The position numbers and the translations under genes are program-made. Shown piece by piece: positions 48,756 through 57,786 of a DNA stretch of 64,000 nucleotides. The stretch's first letter is position 1. Each line of letters opens with the position of its first letter. The notes beneath the pieces were generated by a model, which was given only the letters and a program-made list of their open reading frames with translations, did no database searches and was not told where the DNA came from. This DNA is from Lachnospiraceae bacterium (GTDB taxonomy: Bacteria > Bacillota > Clostridia > Lachnospirales > Lachnospiraceae): positions 1 through 64,000 of the forward strand of contig JAAVYA010000006.1 in assembly GCA_022790855.1 (NCBI GenBank). The letters run 5' to 3'.

Positions 48756-50063
48756 ATGAGAATGTATGACCTGATTCAAAAGAAAAAGCAAGGAGCAGCT
48801 TTATCGGGAGACGAAATTTCCTGGATGGTCAAAGAATATACGAACGGCGCTATCCCGGATTACCAGATGTCAGCCATGATGATGGCGATCTGTTTTCAGG
48901 GAATGGACGAAACGGAGACGCTGCAGTTGACCCTTTCCATGAGGGACAGCGGCGATGTGCTGGATCTGTCCTCCATTTCCGGCATCAAAGTGGATAAACA
49001 CAGCACTGGCGGGGTGGGAGATAAGACCTCCCTTGTTTTGGCGCCAATGGTGGCGTCTTTAGGGATCCCAGTGGCCAAGATGTCCGGCCGGGGATTGGGC
49101 CACACCGGAGGCACCATCGACAAACTGGAATGTTTCCCGGGATTTACCACCAGTCTTTCTGAAAGCCAGTTTATAGAAAATGTAAACCGCATCAAACTGG
49201 CCATTATGGGCCAGACCGGGAATTTGGCTCCCGCAGATAAGAAGTTATACGCCCTTCGGGACGTAACTGCTACGGTAAACCAAATGTCGCTGATTGCCAG
49301 CAGCATTATGAGCAAAAAATTAGCCGCTGGCTCCGACGCCATCGTACTGGACGTAAAAACAGGCAACGGAGCCTTTATGCAGAAAGAGTCCGACGCCTTT
49401 GCGCTTGCAGAAGAAATGGTGCGCATCGGCAACGGAGCAGGAAAGCGGACGGTAGCCGTTATTACAGATATGGATCAGCCCCTGGGGTTTGCCGTGGGCA
49501 ACTCCCTGGAAGTAAAAGAAGCCATTTTGTCCTTAAACGGACAAGGGCCTGCGGACTTTATGGAAGTGGTCTACGCCTTAGGCGCACAAATGGCCATCTT
49601 GGGTGGAAAGGCAGACACTCAGGAAGAAGCCCGCGCCCTGCTCCTTGACGCCGTTAAAAGCGGCGCCGCTTTAAAGAAACTGGCGGAATTCGTAGAAGCC
49701 CAGGGAGGAGACGGCAATTACGTCTATCACCCCGAACTTCTCCCGGCCGCACCCCATATCCTGGAAGTGAAAAGCAGCGAAGAAGGATTTATCACCCGCA
49801 TCCTTGCGGAAGAAATCGGCTTGGCCAGCCTGATCCTGGGGGGAGGCCGCAGTACCAAGGACAGTGAGATCGATCTGTCCGTAGGCATTCTCCTGAAGAA
49901 AAAACGGGGCGACCATGTGCAATATGGCGACACCCTGGCCACTATCTATGCCAGTAGCATGGATAAAGCCCTGGAAGCTTACGGAAAAATCGTAAACGCC
50001 TATCACATCGGAGAGACTCCCGAGAAATGTCCTATGATTAAAGGCGTTATCAAAGAGGCTTAA
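48756..50063 (+). CDS. pdp: Pyrimidine-nucleoside phosphorylase
   Basis: It cleaves thymidine and uridine with phosphate to the base and (deoxy)ribose-1-phosphate. I start it at 48756, the ATG with GGAG seven bases upstream; the ATG two codons earlier is too close to that site. The 435-residue protein has the family opening MYDLIQKKKQGAALSGDEI, the phosphate-binding KHSTGGVGDKTSL, the thymidine-phosphorylase signature SGRGLGHTGGTIDKLE and the C-terminal domain with HVQYGDTLATIY. It stands alone, without other nucleoside salvage genes nearby. Confidence 0.93.
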   Translation: MRMYDLIQKKKQGAALSGDEISWMVKEYTNGAIPDYQMSAMMMAICFQGMDETETLQLTLSMRDSGDVLDLSSISGIKVDKHSTGGVGDKTSLVLAPMVASLGIPVAKMSGRGLGHTGGTIDKLECFPGFTTSLSESQFIENVNRIKLAIMGQTGNLAPADKKLYALRDVTATVNQMSLIASSIMSKKLAAGSDAIVLDVKTGNGAFMQKESDAFALAEEMVRIGNGAGKRTVAVITDMDQPLGFAVGNSLEVKEAILSLNGQGPADFMEVVYALGAQMAILGGKADTQEEARALLLDAVKSGAALKKLAEFVEAQGGDGNYVYHPELLPAAPHILEVKSSEEGFITRILAEEIGLASLILGGGRSTKDSEIDLSVGILLKKKRGDHVQYGDTLATIYASSMDKALEAYGKIVNAYHIGETPEKCPMIKGVIKEA

Positions 50064-50160
50064 TCTGCCGGCTTTTCGGTTTGCATGAAGGAAGAGTCCT
50101 ACATATTCAAAATGCCCCTTTCCAAAGAATACCTTCGCCCCTTCCATCATATAGTAAACT

Positions 50161-50442
50161 ATGGGAAAACAAAAACTTAAAAAAGTAAAATCAAATCTTG
50201 TGGAATCCTTGGAGCTGCCCAAGGACATCATGTATGGAGCGGTCATAGTCACCGCCACTGGGAAATCCGAAGTACTGATTGAAAATTATAAAGGAATCCT
50301 GGAATATACCAATGAAAAAATCCGTCTCCAGACCAAGGGGTGCCAGGTGGAAGTCTGTGGCAAATGCCTTTTAGTGGAATACTATACCAATGATGAAATG
50401 AAAATCACAGGTTCCATTCATCAAATCGTATATGACCCATAA
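50161..50442 (+). CDS. yqfC: Sporulation protein YqfC
   Basis: This 93-residue protein belongs to the YabP/YqfC family, expressed in the mother cell under sigma-E in Bacillus. The family core MYGAVIVTATGKSEVLIENYKGILEYTNEKIRL is present. It precedes yqfD by 11 bases, the conserved order across spore formers. A distinct sigma-E promoter could not be pinned down from sequence. Its presence is strong evidence that the organism or its recent ancestor sporulates. Confidence 0.9.
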   Translation: MGKQKLKKVKSNLVESLELPKDIMYGAVIVTATGKSEVLIENYKGILEYTNEKIRLQTKGCQVEVCGKCLLVEYYTNDEMKITGSIHQIVYDP

Positions 50443-50453
50443 GGAGAGAGAAT

Positions 50454-51710
50454 TTGTTTGCAGATAAGCTGAAATTTATCAGGGGATATGTGAAAGTCCG
50501 GCTGACGGGATATGCGCCGGAACGTTTTTTGAATTTGTGCAGCAACCGGGATATTCTAATCTGGAATCTGGAATACAGAGACGAACATTACGAATTCTGT
50601 ATCAGCCTTCCGGGCTTTCGGCAGTTAAAGCCTATTTTAAGAAAAACAAAGACAAGACTTATCATTTTGCAGCGCTTTGGCCTTCCCTTTTGGCTGCACA
50701 AATATCGAAAACGAAAAATCTTTTTTTCCGGGATTCTTTTGTGTGCCGGAGCGCTTTACGTCATGTCCCTGTTTATCTGGAATATCCAGGTAGAAGGAAA
50801 TCAGCACCGGACGGACAGCACGATCATTAAATTCCTGGAAGAACATCAAGTCTATCACGGAGTTCCCAAAAGCAAACTGGACTGCGCGGCATTGGAAGAG
50901 CTTCTCCGCAGCCAGTATGACGATGTGATCTGGGCTTCCGTAAAAATCCAGGGAACCCGGCTGGTGATCGATATTCAGGAAAATCTGGCGGCCAACCAGG
51001 AGGCGGCCAAAGAGAAAGAGGATAGCCCCAGCGACCTGATAGCCGAAAAAGATGCCAAGATCTACAGTATTTTTACAAGAAGCGGAACTCCTTATGTGGA
51101 AAAAGGAAGCGAAGTAGCCAAAGGAGATATTCTGGTGGAAGGAAAGCTTCCCATCAAAAACGATGCCGGAGAAATTGTGAATTATCAGTATTGCGCTGCC
51201 GATGCAGATATCCTGGGCATCACCGGATATGAATATTCCGACAGCTTTTCCTTGGATTATCAGGACAAGGTATTCACCGGAAACGTCAAGAAATCCTATC
51301 AGTTGGGATTGTTTCAAAAATTGATCAGTCTCCCCTTCGGTAAAAATTCCTTCGACCACTGTGATAAAATAACGACGGAGTTTCCTCTGAGAATTGGAGA
51401 AAGCTTTTATTTGCCTATTGTTTTTTATAAAGAAGAGGCAAAAGAGTATGTTCTTCAAGATAAAACTTACACAAAACAAGAGGCGGAGGCTCTGGCAAGG
51501 AATAAATTGGCAGAGTTTTGCGAAAAATTAGAACAAAAAGGGGTTCAAATTCTTAAAAATAGTGTTATTATAGTAACAGAGGAAAAACACTGTACCGCAA
51601 AAGGAACCATTACCGTAATGGAGCCGATTGGCAGCAGACAGGCCGCCGGCAGGGCCGAATTACCACAGGAAGGGCAGGAAACAGATGAGTCTGACGGAAA
51701 CAACAATTAA
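50454..51710 (+). CDS. yqfD: Sporulation protein YqfD
   Basis: YqfD is a mother-cell membrane protein needed for efficient sporulation in Bacillus. The 418-residue protein starts at a TTG (50454) behind AAGGAGAG. It has the N-terminal FIRGYVKVRLTGYAPERFLNLCSNRDI segment, one membrane helix at about residues 92-112 and a large extracytoplasmic region containing ENLAANQE and VEKGSEVAKGDILVEGKLPI. It follows yqfC and overlaps phoH by 26 bases. Confidence 0.92.
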   Translation: MFADKLKFIRGYVKVRLTGYAPERFLNLCSNRDILIWNLEYRDEHYEFCISLPGFRQLKPILRKTKTRLIILQRFGLPFWLHKYRKRKIFFSGILLCAGALYVMSLFIWNIQVEGNQHRTDSTIIKFLEEHQVYHGVPKSKLDCAALEELLRSQYDDVIWASVKIQGTRLVIDIQENLAANQEAAKEKEDSPSDLIAEKDAKIYSIFTRSGTPYVEKGSEVAKGDILVEGKLPIKNDAGEIVNYQYCAADADILGITGYEYSDSFSLDYQDKVFTGNVKKSYQLGLFQKLISLPFGKNSFDHCDKITTEFPLRIGESFYLPIVFYKEEAKEYVLQDKTYTKQEAEALARNKLAEFCEKLEQKGVQILKNSVIIVTEEKHCTAKGTITVMEPIGSRQAAGRAELPQEGQETDESDGNNN

Positions 51711-52704
51711 TATGCCGACAGAGCATATGGCCAATGTATTCGGCCAATTTGACACTTACATTAAGAAAATAGAACGGGCGTTTTCTGTAACGGCCGTGAT
51801 TCGGGAAGACCATATGAAGCTATTAGGCAGCCAGGGGGATGTGGAAAAAGCATCCCGGGCTTTCTGCCAGCTTCTGGAATTGTCCCGGCGGGGAAATACG
51901 ATTACGGAACAGAATGTAGACTACGCCATTTCCCTTACCTTCGAGGAGAAAGAAGACGCTTTGACGGAGATTGATCGAGAATTGATTTGCCATACCATAA
52001 ACGGAAAGCCTATTAAGCCCAAGACCCTGGGGCAAAGCTCCTATGTAGAAGCGATTCGGGAAAAGATGATCGTCTTTGGGATCGGCCCTGCCGGTACGGG
52101 AAAGACGTATCTTGCTATGGCTATGGCCATTCATGCATTTAAGACGGAAGAGGTGAGCCGCATCATACTTACAAGGCCCGCCATCGAAGCTGGTGAAAAG
52201 CTGGGGTTTTTGCCTGGGGATCTCCAGAGCAAGGTAGATCCTTACCTGCGTCCCTTGTACGATGCCCTGCATCAGATCATGGGGGCCGACAGCTTTCTGA
52301 AAAATATGGAAAAAGGGCTGATCGAGGTGGCGCCTCTGGCTTATATGCGGGGACGTACCCTGGACAATGCCTTTATTATCCTGGACGAAGCCCAGAACAC
52401 CACCCCGGCGCAGATGAAAATGTTTTTGACAAGAATTGGGTTTGGCTCCAAGGTGGTGATCACCGGAGACGCTACCCAAAAGGATTTGGCTCCCGGAGCC
52501 GTATCAGGGCTGGATGTAGCTATCCGCGTCCTTAGGAATATACCCCAGATCGGCATCTGCCAACTGACCAGCAGCGATGTGGTGCGCCATCCCCTGGTAC
52601 AGAGGATTGTAAAAGCATACGAAGATTATGAAAGACGAGAACAAAAAAACACCAGAGCAAAGGACAAGCCAAGGAACAGGAGCAGATATGGTACTGGAAG
52701 ATAA
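51685..52704 (+). CDS. phoH: PhoH-family ATPase
   Basis: PhoH-like proteins are cytoplasmic P-loop ATPases related to RNA helicases, linked with YbeY and RNA metabolism. I start at 51685, giving 339 residues and a 26-base overlap with yqfD. Walker A is GPAGTGKTYLAMAMA, Walker B is IILDEAQNTTPAQMKMFLTRIGF, and sensor segments KVVITGDATQKDL and GLDVAIRVL follow. The N-terminus is a short KH-like region (LLGSQGDVEKASRAF). It overlaps the following HD-like membrane protein by 17 bases. Confidence 0.95.
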   Translation: MSLTETTINMPTEHMANVFGQFDTYIKKIERAFSVTAVIREDHMKLLGSQGDVEKASRAFCQLLELSRRGNTITEQNVDYAISLTFEEKEDALTEIDRELICHTINGKPIKPKTLGQSSYVEAIREKMIVFGIGPAGTGKTYLAMAMAIHAFKTEEVSRIILTRPAIEAGEKLGFLPGDLQSKVDPYLRPLYDALHQIMGADSFLKNMEKGLIEVAPLAYMRGRTLDNAFIILDEAQNTTPAQMKMFLTRIGFGSKVVITGDATQKDLAPGAVSGLDVAIRVLRNIPQIGICQLTSSDVVRHPLVQRIVKAYEDYERREQKNTRAKDKPRNRSRYGTGR

Positions 52705-53887
52705 ATGGTCATGGAAACGGTTTACTATGATTTTGGTGATGCTGTTGGAAGTGGCCGCTATGACGTCGTTTGTCCTGATCATGAACAGCGGCCATCCCGG
52801 AGATTGGCTGTTTTCCTTGTATAACGGGATCGCATTTTGTGTCCTGATGGTGCTGGGACTGGAGAAAAACCGCCTGGATATGGGATATCTGGATGAAAAA
52901 GCCAACAATTTTCCAAGAATTGCCGCTGCCTATGGATGCTGCTGCATCCTTACGGCAGCTATGAGCTTTTTCCCGGGATATGCCCGTCCGGTGATGCTGA
53001 CCCCAATGATTATGACCATGACAGCCTCTCCATTTCTTGGGCTTTTAGCAGGAGTATACAGTTCCGTCCTGCTGGTGTGCTCCACGGCCAGCCAGAGCAT
53101 TCCCCTGTTGTCCTGTTACCTGCTGTTGTGTGTCTGCGGCTGCGTGATCACCCAGTATATGCAGGAAAAAGCAGACCTTGCCTGGAGCGCTTTTTTGTTC
53201 CTTGCAGTTACTGTCTGCCTTTGCGTTTCCTCCGCTATGATAGAGGGGGGAGCGCTGGATGGAACGACCATCCTTTACAGCGTTCTTTGCGGAGCCATCA
53301 GCGCTTCCTTTGGCACGTTGCTTTTTCGCCTGTGGAATGATAAAATAAATCACAGCCGCACAAAACGGCTGGAACAGATCATAGATGAATCCTTTGGCTT
53401 GGTACAAGAGATGAGAAAATTTTCCAAGGCAGATTATGAACATGCAAAAAAAGTGTCCAAAATTGCCGAAGCATGTGCAAAAAGACTCCACGTAGACCAG
53501 CGTATAGCGGCAGCGGCCGGTTTTTATTACCGGGTGGGCCGCCTGGAAGGGGAACCGTATGTGGAAAACGGCATCATGGTTGCCAAAAAACACAATTTTC
53601 CGCCGGAGGTCATTCAGATTTTAGGAGAATACAATGGAGAGAAAACCCTTCCTTCCACGCCGGAATCGGCTCTAGTGCATATTGTGGACCATGTGGTAAC
53701 AAAATTTGACGTTTTGGATTCGGCAACGCTTTCCAGCAGTTGGAACCAGGATATCGTGGTATATCAGACGTTAAATGAAAATTCCGCCCGGGGATTATAC
53801 GATAAATCAGGGCTCAGCATGAATCTGTTTTTACAGATCCGGGACTATTTGATCAAGGAGGCTGGATTATATGACGATCACCTATAA
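52688..53887 (+). CDS. PgpH/YqfF-position membrane protein with a degenerate HD domain
   Basis: In the order phoH-x-ybeY this slot normally encodes PgpH, a 7TM-HD phosphodiesterase of c-di-AMP. This protein has only 399 residues (about 700 usual). I prefer ATG 52688 behind GGAGCAG; an ATG at 52628 is possible. About seven membrane helices cover residues 15-215, and the large extracellular domain of PgpH is missing. The cytoplasmic HD region (about 245-390) is recognisable (YEHAKKVSKIAEACA, MVAKKHNFPPEVIQILGEYNG), but the metal-binding His-Asp is replaced: FYYRVGRL instead of a YHDxGKL form. It is probably catalytically inactive. It overlaps ybeY by 17 bases. Confidence 0.75.
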   Translation: MVLEDKWSWKRFTMILVMLLEVAAMTSFVLIMNSGHPGDWLFSLYNGIAFCVLMVLGLEKNRLDMGYLDEKANNFPRIAAAYGCCCILTAAMSFFPGYARPVMLTPMIMTMTASPFLGLLAGVYSSVLLVCSTASQSIPLLSCYLLLCVCGCVITQYMQEKADLAWSAFLFLAVTVCLCVSSAMIEGGALDGTTILYSVLCGAISASFGTLLFRLWNDKINHSRTKRLEQIIDESFGLVQEMRKFSKADYEHAKKVSKIAEACAKRLHVDQRIAAAAGFYYRVGRLEGEPYVENGIMVAKKHNFPPEVIQILGEYNGEKTLPSTPESALVHIVDHVVTKFDVLDSATLSSSWNQDIVVYQTLNENSARGLYDKSGLSMNLFLQIRDYLIKEAGLYDDHL

Positions 53888-54365
53888 AAATGACAGCGGG
53901 CTTTGCTTTGACTTTCCGGAAGAAGAGCTGGCGGTATCTACGGTGGAAGCGGCGCTTTTGGCGGAAGAATTCCCTTACGAAGCCCAGGTTTCCATTCTTT
54001 TGGTGACAGAGGAAGAAATACGCCGCGTGAATATCCAGGCCCGGGCCATAGACGCCACCACCGACGTGCTTTCTTTTCCCCTGATTGCCTATGTCAGGCC
54101 GGGAGATTTTTCAAATATAGAAGAAGATTTGGACAATTTTGACCCAGATACGGGGGAAGCTCTTTTGGGAGATGTGGTTCTTTGCGCCGCCCGGGTAAAA
54201 GAACAGGCGAAGCTATATGGCCACAGCGAGAAGCGGGAATTCTGCTTTTTGATCCTTCACAGTATGCTCCATCTTTTGGGATATGACCATATGAGTGAAG
54301 AAGATGCGTCCCAAATGGAAGAAAAGCAAAGACATATTTTGCGAAATATGCAAATTTTTAGATAA
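53871..54365 (+). CDS. ybeY: Endoribonuclease YbeY
   Basis: YbeY is a zinc-dependent single-strand RNase that acts in 16S rRNA 3' maturation and ribosome quality control. The 164-residue protein ends with the metal-binding signature HSMLHLLGYDH (HxxxHxxxxxH) followed by MSEEDASQMEEKQRHIL. The INIQARAIDATTDVLSFPL segment is also family-specific. AAGGAGGCTGG fixes the start inside the preceding gene. In Bacillus the downstream genes are dgkA, cdd and era; these are absent here. Confidence 0.95.
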   Translation: MTITYKNDSGLCFDFPEEELAVSTVEAALLAEEFPYEAQVSILLVTEEEIRRVNIQARAIDATTDVLSFPLIAYVRPGDFSNIEEDLDNFDPDTGEALLGDVVLCAARVKEQAKLYGHSEKREFCFLILHSMLHLLGYDHMSEEDASQMEEKQRHILRNMQIFR

Positions 54366-54381
54366 ACCAGGAGGTTAAATC

Positions 54382-55539
54382 ATGAAACGAAAATTGTTAC
54401 TGCTGTTTCTTGCAGCAATGATGGCGGTTACGGCCGTAGGCTGCGGCAAAAAGAAAGAAGAACCGGCGCCGCCAGTGGTAGAAGAACCGGAACCCGAGCC
54501 GGAACCGGAGCCCAAGCCGGAACCCGAGCCCGAGCCGGAACCCGAGAAAGATGTCGTTCCAGAAGGTATGGCCAGAAGCTATCTTACCGGAGAATGGATT
54601 GACGAAGAGATTGCCGCACAGCGTCCTTTCGCCATTATGATCGGGAATACGGTGGATGCCCTTCCCCAATATGGCATTTCCAACGCGGATATTATCTATG
54701 AAGTTCCCGTGGAAGGTTCCATTACAAGGCTGATGGCCATATTCCAGGATGTCACCGGATTGGAAAAAATCGGTTCCACCAGAAGCTGCCGTCACTATTT
54801 CATTTATTTTGCAAAGGAATTTGATGCGATCTATGTGCATTATGGACAAGCCATCTATGCAGAGCCGGTTTTGGCCCGGGAAGATATCCATAATATCAAC
54901 GGTATGGATTACAGCATTGAGCCCATTGCTTTTTACCGGGATGAGAACCGCAAATCTCCCCATAATGTATTTACCAGTGAAGAACGGCTGAAAAACGCTG
55001 TGGCAGAAAAAGGCTACCGCGCCCAATTGGATGAGAATTATCAGGGACATTACCAGTTTGCTGAGGACGATGAGCAGATAGAGCTGACAGAGGGGACGGA
55101 TGCCCAAGTCATCAGCCCCGGATATTTTATCAACAATCCTTGGTTTGTTTATAACCCGGAAGAAGGCGTGTACTACCGTTATGCCTACAAACAGGAGCAT
55201 ATGGATGCCGCATCCGAGACTCAGCTGAAATTCAAAAACATTTTGGTACAATACTGCAACTGGGACTATGCGGATGAAAACGGCTATCTGGACATCCATA
55301 CCATTCCCTCAGGAGAGTCCGGCGTAGGCAAATATATTACCAATGGAAAAATGATCGATGTTACCTGGACGAAAGCAGACGAGAATTCTCCGGCCCGCTA
55401 TTTTGATGCTTCCGGAAAAGAGATTACCATCAACCAGGGAAAAACCTGGGTTTGCATCGCAAGGGATAATTACCAGGACAGATTCCACGTTTACCAGACG
55501 GTGGAGGAGCTGCAGGAGGCAAGGGCTCAGGAGCAGTAA
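54382..55539 (+). CDS. DUF3048 lipoprotein (YerB-like)
   Basis: This 385-residue protein has a lipoprotein signal peptide with Cys21 (AVTAVGCGKK) and would sit on the outer face of the membrane. A Pro-Glu-repeat linker (about residues 34-54) projects the domain from the membrane. The DUF3048 domains follow, with RPFAIMIGNTVDALPQYGISNADIIYEVPVEGSITRLMAIF and GSTRSCRHYFIYFAKEFDAIYVHYGQ. The biochemical role of the family is not established. It follows ybeY by 16 bases. Confidence 0.88.
   Translation: MKRKLLLLFLAAMMAVTAVGCGKKKEEPAPPVVEEPEPEPEPEPKPEPEPEPEPEKDVVPEGMARSYLTGEWIDEEIAAQRPFAIMIGNTVDALPQYGISNADIIYEVPVEGSITRLMAIFQDVTGLEKIGSTRSCRHYFIYFAKEFDAIYVHYGQAIYAEPVLAREDIHNINGMDYSIEPIAFYRDENRKSPHNVFTSEERLKNAVAEKGYRAQLDENYQGHYQFAEDDEQIELTEGTDAQVISPGYFINNPWFVYNPEEGVYYRYAYKQEHMDAASETQLKFKNILVQYCNWDYADENGYLDIHTIPSGESGVGKYITNGKMIDVTWTKADENSPARYFDASGKEITINQGKTWVCIARDNYQDRFHVYQTVEELQEARAQEQ
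54481..54546 (+). repeat. Pro-Glu codon repeat in the lipoprotein linker
   Basis: A run of CCGGAA/CCCGAG hexamers encodes about eleven Pro-Glu pairs with one Pro-Lys variation. It forms a stiff charged linker after the lipidated cysteine. Such hexamer runs change length easily by slippage. Confidence 0.8.
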
Positions 55540-55571
55540 ATACCATCTTTTAAGATATTTTGAGGATAATT

Positions 55572-57248
55572 ATGGGAAGAAACAGAAAAAATGAATCCAG
55601 TTTCCTAATCCAGGGTTCGATTCTGGCTATTGCATCTATGATCAGCAGGATGATTGGATTGATTTACCGGATTCCCCTAACCGCTATTATTGGTGATGTT
55701 GGAAATGACTACTATGGGGCGGCTATGGAAGTATACAGCATTCTTTTGCTGATTTCCTCCTACAGCCTGCCCTTGGCTGTTTCCAAGCTGGTTTCCACAA
55801 GAGTAGCAAAAGGGCAGCGGAAAAATGCATATCGGATCTTCAAGGGAGCGTTGCTGTTTGCATTCATTTCCGGTACGGCTGCCGGATTGGTGGTTTACTT
55901 TGGAGCCGGAGCCATTACGGAGCTATTAAAAACGCCTTTGAGTATTTTTGCCCTTCAGGTGCTGGCGCCTACCCTTTTGGTGGTGGCGGTTCTTGGTGTG
56001 TTCCGGGGATTTTTCCAGGGAATGGGAACCATGATGCCCAGCGCCGTTTCCCAGCTCATTGAACAAGTAGTCAATGCCGTTACCAGTATCTGGGTAGCTT
56101 ATATGCTGTATAGCTATGGCGCCAGGATCGGAGCTGTGCTTGGAAATTCCGAGCACTACGGAGAAGCCTACGGCGCTGCAGGAGGCACCGCCGGTACCGG
56201 AGCCGGGGCTTTGTTTGCCCTGGGCTTTGCGCTGTTTGTATTTCTCATTTACAAGCCGGTATACAAGCGGCAGATGAAAAAGGATATCTCCAAACGGACA
56301 GAAGGCTACGGGGAAGTGTTCCGTATCTTGTTCCTTACCATTATACCGGTTTTATTAAGTACCACTATCTACAATATCAGTTCCATTTTAGATCAGGGTA
56401 TTTTCAAAAATGTAGCCGCTCTCCAGGAATATCCGGAAGTGACTTTTAGTACCATGTGGGGCGTATTCGTGGGAAAATATAAAACATTAGTGAATGTGCC
56501 CATTGCCTTGGCTTCCGCCCTGGCAGCCTCCAGTGTGCCCAGTATTGCCACGGCTTTCGCTTCCAGGGATATGCGGCAGGTGAAACACAAGATCCACTCG
56601 GCTATCCGCTTCAGCATGGTAGTGGCTATTCCCTGCGCAGTGGGGATGGGGGTTTTGGCCAAGCCGATCATTGACCTTTTATATCCGGCAGGAAGCGGGG
56701 CAGGAGAGGAAGCAAACCGGCTGGCCGCCAATTTATTGACTGCGGGAGCCGTTTCCATTGTGTTTTATTCCCTGTCCACCTTATCCAATGCCATTCTCCA
56801 GGGCATTAACCGTATGAAGACGCCGGTATACAATGCAGTGATTGCCCTGGTGGCCCATATTGCCATGTTATTTGGACTGATGTATGGCCTGAACTGGAAT
56901 ATTTATGCGGTAGTGATCGCCAATGCATTTTTTTCTTTCATGATGTGCATTCTAAACGGCATTGCGATTCGAAAGTATGTCCGTTACCGCCAGGAAATCC
57001 TGAAAACCTTTTTGATTCCCGGCCTATCCGCCGCTTTTATGGGCGGGACCGTATATTTTGTGTACTTGGGTATGATGAAAGCATTGGATAAGAATTCCGT
57101 CGCTGCTGTCACCGCCATTGTGTCAGGTATTTTCGTCTACGGTATTTTTATGCTGCTGTTTCGGGGACTGAATGAGACGGATTTAAAAGCATTTCCAGGA
57201 GGACGTCTCCTGACAAAAATTACAAAAAAACTTCATTTATTAAAATAA
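55572..57248 (+). CDS. SpoVB/MurJ-type polysaccharide flippase
   Basis: This 558-residue protein of the MOP superfamily has about 14 membrane helices and probably flips lipid-linked wall precursors or polysaccharide units. I start it at ATG 55572 behind TGAGGATAA. Family features include SFLIQGSILAIASMISRMIGLIYRIPLTAIIG, the PLAVSKLVSTRVAKGQ loop and LGVFRGFFQGMGTMMPSAVSQLIEQV. SpoVB acts in spore cortex formation and MurJ in vegetative wall synthesis; sequence alone does not separate them here, though the length is closer to SpoVB. Confidence 0.88.
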   Translation: MGRNRKNESSFLIQGSILAIASMISRMIGLIYRIPLTAIIGDVGNDYYGAAMEVYSILLLISSYSLPLAVSKLVSTRVAKGQRKNAYRIFKGALLFAFISGTAAGLVVYFGAGAITELLKTPLSIFALQVLAPTLLVVAVLGVFRGFFQGMGTMMPSAVSQLIEQVVNAVTSIWVAYMLYSYGARIGAVLGNSEHYGEAYGAAGGTAGTGAGALFALGFALFVFLIYKPVYKRQMKKDISKRTEGYGEVFRILFLTIIPVLLSTTIYNISSILDQGIFKNVAALQEYPEVTFSTMWGVFVGKYKTLVNVPIALASALAASSVPSIATAFASRDMRQVKHKIHSAIRFSMVVAIPCAVGMGVLAKPIIDLLYPAGSGAGEEANRLAANLLTAGAVSIVFYSLSTLSNAILQGINRMKTPVYNAVIALVAHIAMLFGLMYGLNWNIYAVVIANAFFSFMMCILNGIAIRKYVRYRQEILKTFLIPGLSAAFMGGTVYFVYLGMMKALDKNSVAAVTAIVSGIFVYGIFMLLFRGLNETDLKAFPGGRLLTKITKKLHLLK

Positions 57249-57299
57249 ACAGAATAAATTCCAAAATTTGGCGGATACTATGCAAAAAAGGAGCAAATC

Positions 57300-57686
57300 A
57301 TGAAAAAAGCAAATCGTATCCGCCTTATTTGCGCACTGGCCGCCGTTTTATGCTGCATGGCCTACGGCGGAGGATATTATTTCGGCGTCCAGCAACCAAA
57401 AGAAGAGGAACATACACAGTTCTTAACTTTAGAGGAACCAGAAGAAGAGGAAGAAGACCCAAAAGAGACTGCCCAAAGCACAGCCCAGCCGGTGTCCTAT
57501 GAGTTTGTTTTGTGTGAAGAAGAAGGTTACGTCATTGTATATTATGCAGACAGGGAAACCGTTTACGATACGACGGATATCCGCTTGGAGGACCTTCCCG
57601 CAAATCTTCAGCAGGAAATTCGGGAAGGAAAGGAAATGGGCAGCCAGCAGGAGCTTTACAATTTTTTAGAGAGCTATTCCAGTTGA
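57300..57686 (+). CDS. Small exported acidic protein, possibly BofC-like
   Basis: The 128-residue protein starts behind AAAAGGAGC with a signal or anchor (residues 7-28, LICALAAVLCCMAYGGGYYFGV). A very acidic linker (about 35-57) follows. The C-terminal 60 residues (FVLCEEEGYVIVYYADRETVYDTTDIRLEDLP...ELYNFLESYSS) resemble the C-terminal domain of BofC, a regulator of SpoIVB signalling in sporulation. The match is by eye and moderate. It lies beside a SpoVB-like gene, which fits a sporulation role. Confidence 0.6.
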   Translation: MKKANRIRLICALAAVLCCMAYGGGYYFGVQQPKEEEHTQFLTLEEPEEEEEDPKETAQSTAQPVSYEFVLCEEEGYVIVYYADRETVYDTTDIRLEDLPANLQQEIREGKEMGSQQELYNFLESYSS

Positions 57687-57711
57687 ATCCTGGGAAAAAT
57701 TGTGCTATACT
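57683..57711 (+). promoter_or_regulatory. Sigma-A promoter of the HdeD-like gene
   Basis: TTGAAT (57683-57688), 17-base spacer, TATACT (57706-57711) with a TGC extension. It overlaps the stop codon of the preceding gene and lies 75 bases before the next start. Confidence 0.7.
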
Positions 57712-57786
57712 ACAAAAAGGCTTTTGCCAAAAATCAACATTTCTGGCAGAATAGAAACAGGACTTTAGCCGAAAAGGGGTAACATT

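Noticed and set aside
54397..55299. Minus-strand open frame of 300 codons
   Set aside because: Antisense to the DUF3048 lipoprotein; its repetitive end is only the mirror of the Pro-Glu codon repeat.
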